A stretch of DNA of 37,217 nucleotides from Lichtheimia corymbifera B2541. Lineage: Eukaryota; Mucoromycota; Mucoromycetes; Mucorales; Lichtheimiaceae. The translations under genes were made by a program, and so were the position numbers. Shown here one piece after another: positions 1 to 8,724 of this stretch (position 1 is its first letter; each line of letters starts with the position of its first letter). The stretch spans positions 1 through 37,217 of the forward strand of contig JNEU01001077.1 of assembly GCA_000697475.1 (NCBI GenBank), written 5' to 3'. The notes under the pieces were generated by a model. That model did no database searches. It was given only the letters and a program-made list of their open reading frames with translations, and had not been told where the DNA came from.

Positions 1-625
1 GTGGTCTTTGTTCATTGTCAAGTAGGTAGACCCCGATAGAGCCGAAGATGCAGATGGACTTCTTTGTGCAACACAGCTCATTTGCATGATACTTCCCAAT
101 GGACAAACGTCACTCTCCATATAGCATTACGCGTACATCATAGTAAAAACATAAAGATAGCTGTACCTCTAAACTTTACAATGAAACGTGAGGTCTTCAA
201 TCGAACAAAGTTGCTCGGCGGGGTGAAGCGCACCTTGGGTGCAAGTTTCACGATCAAGCTCGCCAATCCCAAATTTCGCATTGTCACCACCAGCCAAAGT
301 GGATCGTGGGTCGACCTCTTCAATTTTTTTTTTCCACTTTGGCTGGTGGTGACATTGCGAAATTTGGGATTGGCAAGCCTGATCGTGAAACTTGCACCCA
401 AGGTGCGCTTCACCCCGACGAGCAACTTTGTTCGATTGAAGACTCCACGTTTCATTGTAAAGTTTAGAGATATAGGCACCTTTATGTTTTACATATGCTG
501 TAAGCTTGATCCTATATGAGAGGTGGTCTTTGTTCATTGTGAAGTATCATGCAAATGAGCTGTGTTACACAAACACGCCCTTCTGCATCTTCGGCTCTAT
601 CAGGGTCTACCTACTTGACAATGAA
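1..625. repeat. Large imperfect palindrome (hairpin-forming)
   Basis: The arms are about 1-300 and 335-625, with a loop near 300-335 containing a run of nine T. Examples of pairing: a Cys-free open segment at 195-300 (TTCAATCGAACAAAG...) is mirrored at 345-445, and the block around 10-60 (TAGACCCCGATAGAGCCGAA) is mirrored around 585-615. A transcript across it would fold into a hairpin of about 300 bp. The overlapping open frames on both strands are a consequence of the symmetry and are not regarded as genes. Confidence 0.85.
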
Positions 626-778
626 CAAACACCACTTGTCATATAGCATCAAGCTTATAGCATAGGTAAAACATGAAGGTGCCTGTTTCTCCAAATCTCC
701 ATAGTGATGTGTAGAGGCTTTATGAGAACGATATTGATCAGCATGACCGAGAGCACCTCCTGACCAAGTTTCGACGTC

Positions 779-1605
779 CCCACCAGCAATATCGGCGCGC
801 ACGGCCGTACACCCTATTTATGTTACCATCCCTTCGTCGTCTCTCCTACATTCAATGTTTTCATAATGAACTCTGGGGTCTTTATGGGAACGAAATTGCT
901 CGGCGTGGTCGAAAGGGTGTTGTGTGAAAGTTTCAGGTTCGAGGTGGGCAATCTCAGGGAACAGGAGCGCTGACCCTACTTCTCTCCTACATTTGGGCTG
1001 GCCGACATTCAAAATGTTCATAATGAACCATGCGGTTTTTAAATGAATGGATTTGATCAGCATGTCCCAGAGAATCTTCTGACCAAGTTTCGACGTCCCC
1101 ACCAGCAATATCGGCGCGCACGGCCGTACACCCTATTTATGTTACCATCCCTTCGTCGTCTCTCCTACATTCAATGTTTTCATAATGAACTCTGGGGTCT
1201 TTATGGGAACGAAATTGCTCGGCGTGGTCGAAAGGGTGTTGTGTGAAAGTTTCAGGTTCGAGGTGGGCAATCTCAGGGAACAGGAGCGCTGACCCTACTT
1301 CTCTCCTACATTTGGGCTGGCCGACATTCAAAATGTTCATAATGAACCATGCGGTTTTTAAATGAATGGATTTGATCAGCATGTCCCAGAGAATCTTCTG
1401 ACCAAGTTTCAAGTGCGAGACGTCCCCACCAGCAATATCGGCGCGCACGGCCGTACACCCTATTTATGTTACCATCCCTTCGTCGTCTCTCCTACATTCA
1501 ATGTTTTCATAATGAACTCTGGGGTCTTTATGGGAACGAAATTGCTCGGCGTGGTCGAAAGGGTGTTGTGTGACAAGTTTCAAGTGCGAGATGGGGAATC
1601 TCAAG
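779..1605. repeat. Direct tandem repeat, about 319-327 bp unit, roughly 2.5 copies
   Basis: The phrase CACCAGCAATATCGGCGCG begins at 781, 1100 and 1427, giving periods of 319 and 327 bp. The third unit carries an 8-bp insertion (AAGTGCGA) before it. The first two units are nearly identical, which indicates recent unequal exchange or slippage, or an assembly effect. The third breaks off after about 170 bp. The right-end copy of the family has shorter 156-bp units at the corresponding place. Confidence 0.85.
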
Positions 1606-2310
1606 AAACTACATACTAATTGACTTTTTCATAAATCCGGCGCTTTCCCAATTTCCATCCGTCATAGTAAATCCCACATTATGCTCTCCCTTTCGAAATT
1701 TTCAAATGAAGTGTGGGTTCTTTATTAAGACAAAGTTGTTCAGCATATCCTAGAGCATATTATGTGAAAGTTTGAGGTTCGAAACAAGCAATCCCAATAT
1801 CATGCATTGATCTCAGTGTATATGGATATGTCTGACTGCCTGACAGATTTAATTTCCACCTCTTCCACTCCCACTTTATCTCCCTCTTCTTCCCATTCTC
1901 AACTGTTGATGCATTCAAATACAAGTACAACTACCATCTGCGAACGATTGACCTGCTTCACCCCATCATGTCAATCCTACAACTGTCTTGATCTGAAAGC
2001 CTTTGACTGAATGGCGTGGCCATTGCGTGTATACAGCTTACTACAACACCTGCATTCCTTGACACTGCACATTCCCTTGGTACACTCTTCTGCCACAACC
2101 AATCGTAACAGCCTCATTCCAGCAGTGGCTATTAGCAAGGCCTTCAATCCATTGTTTAAAACAGCGTTCACAGCCTTGTCACTCTACTACAACACACGCT
2201 CTTGCACACATCTCTGCCGCGACCAAATGTACTGTTTCAAGTTACTTGCAGCGTTTTTCACTCGAACAGTACACAGTAACCAGCTTTATTTACGCGTAGC
2301 AACTTGCTTT

Positions 2311-3040
2311 AAATATATACGACTTTTGGATCTGAATACTGCATTACTTTGATACATGAGATGGAAGGATCTGGGTATATACAACGTGTCAATTTGACCG
2401 TTGTGTTTGATGGAATCATCCTGAACGAGTGGTGCATTAACGACTAATACATGGCAGCTACAATCAGCAACCATCCTCCTACTCCATCCTCGACACGCCA
2501 TCATGCATATGATTGACCTTGCACAAAGCACCCTCCAAAGAAGAGAAACTTTCCAATCGATGTTTCTCTCATTGAAGCTACTTTGTTGTACTTTTTCAAA
2601 TACCACTTCTGAACGATGCTGGATTAAAGGATTACCTCTTTAGCGAATACTAAGATTACATAGAAATTCTTTCTTCTAACTTGGATCTTGTCGTGTGTGT
2701 GATAGTATAGGACTGTGCTATAAAAGCATCCTCTTGTAAATGCTGTGATGAAGGAGGAGAAAGGATCGAAACTCCACCTTTGGAACAAACTTGTCGCGAA
2801 AACGTGATGACCATTTATCCTGTACGATGTCACCCTATGAATCGTTCAAGGATATGTGTCTACAAACGTAGGGACAACCTCTCTTTCTTCCTATCACCAA
2901 TCCCCCATTTAAATACTCTATCCCACGTTTATGGCTGGCGTTTATCACGTAGATCATGACTACAGTAATAAATAGAGAAGGGGACTAGAAGTTATTATGC
3001 AAGTCATGTTATATATATAGCCCATTTATTGTACAGCTTC
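2311..3040. other. Intergenic, no gene seen
   Basis: This stretch lies between the end of the left flanking repeat and the first open frame of the inverted module. Open frames are short, and I see no splice-supported gene, no RNA gene and no obvious repeat. It is AT-rich near 2940-3030. Confidence 0.5.
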
Positions 3041-3046
3041 AAAAAA

Positions 3047-3293
3047 TCACTCTTTCATGTCATTGTTTTGGTGAACAGGAGGAGGAAGAGGAAGAGAGGA
3101 AGATGGATGTTGCTTCCTGATGTCGTTGCCGCTGTGTCTTCGTCGACGATGTTCTTGGACTCTTTTTCCAGCTCGGTTTCCCCTACCATGACTCCCACGA
3201 CCTCGGCCACGACCTCTGCCGTAGTGATTTTGATTGATGGCCACGTTTGATCCAGGTTGAATGTTTACTATTGAAAGCGGTGACCATTTTTGA
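3047..3293 (-). pseudogene. Short open frame with an Arg-Gly-rich tail, next to the broken left module copy
   Basis: The minus-strand frame from about 3293 to 3047 encodes a basic segment with a GRGRGRGRG run, then GSHGRGN, a cluster HRRRRH, and a proline-rich end. Such RG/RGG tails are usual at the ends of RNA-binding proteins. The frame begins exactly where homology between the two arms of the inverted module stops, and it is out of frame with the unknown-protein remnant upstream. It could be the 3' end of a different, truncated gene or the displaced tail of the remnant. No start codon or splice site settles this. Confidence 0.3.
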
Positions 3294-3295
3294 TG

Positions 3296-4625
3296 CTGCG
3301 TTCACCATATCGTTCATAACCAGGATCGATAATGGGGTGTTCAAATGGTGAACCGTTGTTGTCGTGTTCCATCAGTACCATCATTATCGACCCATTGTTG
3401 ATCAAGCATAGCAACGAGTCCGGGATACCAACATATTGAAGATAGCGATCGTCAGCTTGGAGAGTCAAGCCATTGTGATGGAGAAAACCGGTAAATCCAA
3501 CACTAGAGACCCAGCTTGAGAATGACACAGCGACAATGGGTTGTACAGTTGTCATATGTCTCGTGTATCAACTGTATCCTTCCATGGGTATAAATCGACA
3601 AATGGGAATGGCTCAGACGACAACACATAATTTGGGACATCGAGGCTATCCAATCGAATAAGGTTGCTGCATGTGAGGTTGCCTGCTCTAGAAGCACCAC
3701 CCAAAAATGCTTGAGCATTGTCGTTGTCTGCAATGGTGATATCTGCTCCAATGAGGACTTGAATGGTATAACCACTAACAGTACGAGGAGTGCCTTGATT
3801 ACGCAGCATAGCCAACAGGTTATTTGGCACTCCAGGAACCTGAGCCATAGGTATATCAGTACCTAATCCAGCATAAGCTCCGTTTGCTTGATCCTATCAA
3901 TCCATGGCTATGGAGCTTGCTGGTCGTTTTGCTGAAACATTCCAAAGGAACGTGATCGATAATGTTCCAAATGTCCCATTTGTGCCGGGTTTGGTTGATA
4001 TGAGGCAAATTGACCACCGTACTGCGTGTTGAGCAAATTCTCCAAACCAAAGAATGCAATAATGATTTGCTCCCTTATATCGCGCATGCGTCGCTTGTGG
4101 TGGCCGTGTTGCGATAAAAGTAGTAAGTGTTGATATTGCTGTAAGGTATCTGGATCAACTCGCTGCAAGATGTTATAAACAAGCCAATAAGCCCACCAGT
4201 GTCTTGAACGTGTCGATTCAAAGCCGTATCGTTCGTCATCCCCACATAGCGAAAGTACATGTCATCATTTGAATTTTCAAGTAGGCTAGAGAACCAGCCA
4301 TCAGTAACAGTAAGCTCCACCTGGTCCTCGGTCCATTGATCTCATTGACTGAGGTGGCACTCTCCAGCCAGCCACCCACATAATAGTGCAATTCTCGCTC
4401 GATTGACTGGTTCTGGCCCAATAGCAGGGTGCTGTATCAATTGCTCATCTGTAGGTCTTGTGTTGTCTTGCATGATCTGCTGCACCTGCATCACATCTTG
4501 GGCACAATGAGGATGATCACCATGCATCAGATGCTAGTATCGAGCTGAGTAGCCTGCACCAGCTGTCTGATGATGTTGTATGCAGCGATATTCACAGCTG
4601 TTCCACGGTCGTTTGCTGCCATCTA
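3296..4625 (-). pseudogene. Broken copy of the unknown GIY-YIG-like protein gene (left copy)
   Basis: The ATG at about 4620 follows a probable intron (donor GTACGTC after ACAAG, acceptor AAAATAG), as in the right copy. The translation aligns with the right copy through segments such as RYVGMTNDTA, a REQ..IAFFG block, LLNTQYGG, ADITIADNDNA and GYERYGERSI. At least three frameshifts separate these blocks (open pieces at 4527-4342, 4320-4075, 4168-3908, 3848-3552 and 3555-3268). It lacks everything equivalent to the right copy's last 500 codons. It keeps a glutamate where GIY-YIG nucleases have their metal-binding Glu and an NRH near the YVGMT motif, both changed in the right copy. I do not recognise the family beyond that resemblance. 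Confidence 0.7.
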
Positions 4626-4767
4626 TTTTATGGATATGTCAATATCATGCTTGTTACAAGCAGTGCATGTCATCAAGACGTACCTTGTATAATATTGGAA
4701 ATCAAAAATAGAAGCAGTGAATGATAAAGATAAAATGTGGCGATAGCAGATGTAAAAGTCAGGATCC

Positions 4768-5800
4768 AACTAAGGTATAAAGGATGTGTCAAGGTCATTT
4801 TCATGGGCAATAAAGTCTAGCCGTACCTTGTAGTTGAAAAGTTCAATGCATCTTGCGGATAACCCGCCGTGAGTATTGCTTGTCTGAAGTCTTCTTCGAT
4901 ATTCTACATTGGAGATTGTGGTTCTGATATTGATGGATCTGGCTCTGGTAATGGTGGCTGTAGTTCATCAGGAGTGCCCCATACCATCTCCAATATACAA
5001 ATAGATGGTTGTTGTGTAGTATGATAAAAAAAAACTTGACGTTGTTGATAAATGTGTCACGGTAAGAAAAGCTGGTACATGGGCACGAATACGTTAGTAT
5101 CGTTGCAGAGGTAGCAGATTGCACTTTACCTTGTAAGAAAGCCGTTTATAGGGACACCCTTATTATATCACCTCCATGCGGGCTGTAGTGCAACACGCCA
5201 CCCGATCCAACTTTTTCATATCCATCTCTCGAGGTAGCTAGATCATAAAGCAATGTGAGTGTGCCTCATTCAGCAATATGGTTTGGTTTTACCTCCTCGT
5301 AATAAAGAGCCAGCTATCACAATGACAACAATGGCCATGAAGGAAACGTACAATGAAACGCTAACGATAATCACAGCAGTTAGTACATGAATCACTCATA
5401 GAATGGGACCATCCACTATAATACTTACCAAGGGCTTTGAAGGTGTCAGCAATGAAATAGTGATATGATGGGAAGAAAGAGATGTGTGGGCGACAACATT
5501 CATCTTGTTTATATCTGCATGCTGGGCGTGGGTATTTCTGTGATCACAAAGAGAGTTGGGAATGGTGATGAGCTGATAGATTGTTGGGGCGCCTTTACAA
5601 AGAGCTTTGAGGTGATGGATTGTCCATGCTTGAACCAAGATCTGTGATGAACAAGGTGGCAATGTCCATAATCGATGTGCCGTGCTCATACTCCACGAAA
5701 TAAGATGTTGCTCAAGGATGTGAGGCGTCGTTCCAGAAAAGGCAAAAGTCGACGGCACTTTTTTCGATAAACATTGTAGATGTTGTCGGTTACTGCTGCC
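4768..5800 (-). pseudogene. Decayed multi-exon membrane-protein gene (left copy)
   Basis: Several exon-like blocks bounded by splice signals shared with the right arm can be read on the minus strand. A block near 5790-5600 contains WNDASHP and YFVEYEHGTS. A Cys-rich block near 5510-5429 contains CRYKQDECC and ends at donor GTAAGTAT. After a 68-nt intron, an exon at 5360-5293 encodes a hydrophobic helix (VSFMAIVVIVIAG) followed by LLRG. After a 55-nt intron, 5237-5140 encodes YEKVGSGGVLHYSPHGG. A later exon (about 5060-4828) encodes a Pro/acid-rich linker and EEDFRQAILTAGYPQDA, and 4768-4683 encodes a second hydrophobic helix. In-frame stops (one in the SHP block, one in the linker) and phase mismatches mark it as broken. 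I do not recognise the family. Confidence 0.45.
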
Positions 5801-6329
5801 GGTATGTGGATGGATGATTATAGGATCCGCTAATATCGAATGGTGCATGGGCTAGAGCTTCTTGTAGCTGTCGCCACATCAATGAAGGATGGCTGTTGTT
5901 GGCATGACAACGCATAGTTGATGCATGAAAGCGATATGCTGATAATATTCTCCTTGTTCTTCTCATGGATGATCTCAACTGCCATCACCTCCAGCCATAT
6001 ACACCTTGTTGCAATCCTGTGGTGTCGCTCGCCTTTATGTATGGCAGTACGTCAATCGTCATGGAATGTGAGCCTTGTCCCAAAAACTAACCTTCCAACT
6101 TTGACATGGCAATGTTATGAACAGCGCGTTGGCAACGGATTCCTACGTTCGAAACGTGACAAGGTCATTTCCAAGTTGTCCATTTCGGAATGTACCTTGA
6201 ATGTGCAAGTTGTCAATAACAAAGAAAGCGGGATGAGCCAGGAACAAAGCAAGAAAATATTGCTGCATGAAACCAAATTGGATTTTTACTCGCCGCTGTT
6301 CCCTTTCTTTCGGTGAGTGCTCCCATGTT

Positions 6330-8150
6330 GACATCGACCATCCCTGCCTGAGTTCACGGTAATGTTACATGAAAAACAATCCTAATCGTCACTTTTATGC
6401 ACATAGCCTTTATACTTGAACAGCTCAATCATCATAAGATACGCTTGACCCAAGGTAACTATGTCGTATAAAAGTTGATGTTCCCGGCATTATAGTTGTG
6501 TACACCCGCATGTATCTTCCAATCTCTTTTGTACCCACATAACCTTATCCCATCATATTTTAATGGCACCACTACCACAGAATAAAGAACCACATGTTGT
6601 ATAATTCATTCCGTTGATACGCACTATTGCCCCGAGTGTTTTGTATAGTAGTAGCGTCCCTCTTACGACAATTATAATATCCCCTTTTTCGTAATCCATC
6701 CTTTCAAGGCGAGCCGTTCCAGGCTTCACAGAAGAGATATGACAATGCTAATATGCAACATAATCACATTCAACTGGCGAGTAGCTGTTAACAAGCTGCA
6801 TATTGCTACCTTCTTGATGTGGATGAAATTGTTAATGCACGCATAGTCTCACGAATAGAGGATAAGATAGAATGGTAGCATTATGACCTCACAGCTATGT
6901 GGTCATATTGCATAGATTCAATATCATCCTGCAAAACTTTAATCCCCTTTTTTCGATCAAGTACCTCGATTATAAATCGGTCATACCTTTTCATTTATCT
7001 ACGCCATTTATCAGTTTACATGACCATAACCTACCTCATGGTACTCTTTATAATGAATTACCCAAACATACAATCCCTTACACCTGAAATTAAATGCGTC
7101 TCAATAATAGAGACAGCAGTCCACAAGCCGCTAGTTCTCTTTTTCGCCAATGAAGTATATACTTAATAACCAATACTAGCCCTCCAACTGCTCGCTTCGC
7201 TCGTAAGCGTTAATTTTGTGTGGAGGGGCTTATGATTACGGCTCAAAAGAATGCCTCGAGGAAGAAACATCATGATTAGGATCGTTGGTTGCAGGATGAA
7301 TGTGTAATCCTGGACCTTTCACTCCACCCATCCCTGTATCGATTTAGTCAGTTATAAAAGTCGTACATATATCATTTGAGCAATGAATGGAATGGTCTGG
7401 ATATATATAACGCGTGGAAAAAAGGAGCCTTGTAGTCATGTAACCATTTTCTCAACTTCAGCACTATTCTTGAAGCTGCCATTGCAAACAATCGATCGAG
7501 CTTTACACTGTATACAAACATCATCTTTTGTGCGACCTGTCAGCCATGCATGATTTGTCACGACACGTAGATAATTCGCCACCACCCATAAAGTGGGACA
7601 TACTTTTGTCACCTACAGGTGGATTTATCACTTTTACTCAGTACTCCAAAATGATTGACCACTTTATCAGTTCGATCCATCGTGGTCACAATCCCACGCC
7701 CACCCACATATAACCAAGGCTGTTGTCACCATCGCCATCATACACCCTTTCGTCTACTTTTATGCATATCATCATCAATGGCCTTTGGAAAGTGTCAAGG
7801 ATAGTTATTATGTGATCCGTTGATCTATATACATGGCTCACTTTTCGAGTTTTCACTTGAAGTACTATTGGTGCTTAGTGACATTTGGCTGTGCTGCTTG
7901 TGCGGTGAGTACATTTTGTAGGCAAAAGGCAACCGCAGTCTGATGGGAAATTTGGGACTCTTTTGTAGGTGATAAAAGTGCACGCCATAGAGTGCCACCT
8001 CCTCACGTTCCAATGACTCTTTGATATACAAAGAGATACCAAAGACATAGCACAAGATGTATGAATGTATCACGTGACCATAAATATCCGAAAAATAAAA
8101 AACGATCCATCCAAGTCTCAAGTTACCTCGAAACTCAGATTTTATGATCG
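6330..8150. other. Spacer of the inverted duplication, left of the tRNA; no gene seen
   Basis: AT-rich sequence with only short open frames on either strand and no splice-supported reading frame. I see no mirrored sequence between this part and 8222-8724, so the spacer is not itself palindromic. It could hold promoters of the two divergent module copies, but I cannot point to specific sites. Confidence 0.5.
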
Positions 8151-8221
8151 GGGACAACTGGGATTTGAACCCAGGACCACTTGCACCCAAAGCAAGTATG
8201 ATACCGCTACACCATTGTCCC
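8151..8221 (-). tRNA. tRNA-Pro (anticodon TGG)
   Basis: On the minus strand a 71-nt sequence folds as a tRNA. The acceptor arm GGGACAA pairs with TTGTCCC, the anticodon stem is CTTGC/GCAAG around the loop TTTGGGT (anticodon TGG, reading CCA proline codons), and the T arm is CTGGG-TTCAAAT-CCCAG. The D arm contains the usual AGCGGTA, and TGGTGTAGCGG resembles an A box while GGTTCAAATCC is a good B box. There is no intron and CCA is not encoded. A run of six T on the minus strand (8102-8097), about 50 nt downstream, may be the Pol III terminator. It sits inside the spacer between the two arms of the inverted module. Confidence 0.93.
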
Positions 8222-8724
8222 TCTCTGATACCACAGGGCTGAAACACTTTAATAAAGAACAAAATTTCCTAATATAGTAGAATAACAAAAGGTGGTCCAA
8301 TCGACATAAAATTTGCACAAAATGTAGCGGAGCATTCAAGGATATCATTATTGAAGTCGCTAAACTTCTGTGGCAGCTCAGTGTCGAGTAATTTCAATTT
8401 AAAAGGAATTGTGATGATAATGGCCAATCAATGTTATGTGGAAAATGTCAGCAGCTGGACTTGAAATCTGGATTCCAGCAGGAGCCCCCATATTACAGCC
8501 TCATATTTTATTATTAGGTTGATGGACCTGGCTCCATTCTTTTATTAAGTGGTATTTGAGAGCATCATAGTTTATATGTGTTCCTTCACACGAGGATGAA
8601 AAATGGACATAGCACAATTGTATATATGTTTCATGGACATCATTTTTCGTTTATTCCTGAGCATCTGCATTTCATTTAATATTATCCTACATGTTACGGA
8701 TAGAAACATACAGCTTGTTGGGTG
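8222..8724. other. Spacer right of the tRNA; no gene seen
   Basis: No convincing coding frame. It ends where the right arm of the inverted duplication starts (about 8725). Confidence 0.5.

Larger units (their letters stand above)
1..2310. repeat. Left copy of a long inverted repeat (inverted partner at about 34625-37217)
   Basis: Read on the opposite strand, this stretch matches the right end of the window from about 34625 outward. The match runs through 1640-2300 (pairing with about 34625-35345) at roughly nine bases in ten by eye, then through a tandem-repeat block and a palindromic block that are arranged differently in the two copies. No open frame resembles a transposase, integrase or reverse transcriptase. 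I infer a dispersed, probably non-autonomous repeat; the outer boundary lies beyond the window. Confidence 0.85.
3296..6325. repeat. Left arm of a head-to-head inverted duplication (partner 8725-11530)
   Basis: The arm pairs with the right arm in opposite orientation. Matching landmarks are the block ending in CATGGCAATGTTATGAACAG (about 6105-6124 on the left, mirrored at about 8945-8964 on the right), a 68-nt intron at 5361-5428 versus 9707-9774, and the unknown-protein coding segment at 3296-4620 versus 10144-11530. DNA identity by eye varies from about 85-90% near the centre to less in the coding part, so the event is old. Both arms carry frame-breaking changes. Confidence 0.8.

Noticed and set aside
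64..537. Overlapping 110-150-codon open frames on both strands
   Set aside because: They are produced by the palindrome (each frame reappears on the other strand) and have no family resemblance.
7825..8262. 145-codon minus-strand open frame
   Set aside because: It runs through the tRNA-Pro gene and has no resemblance to a protein family.
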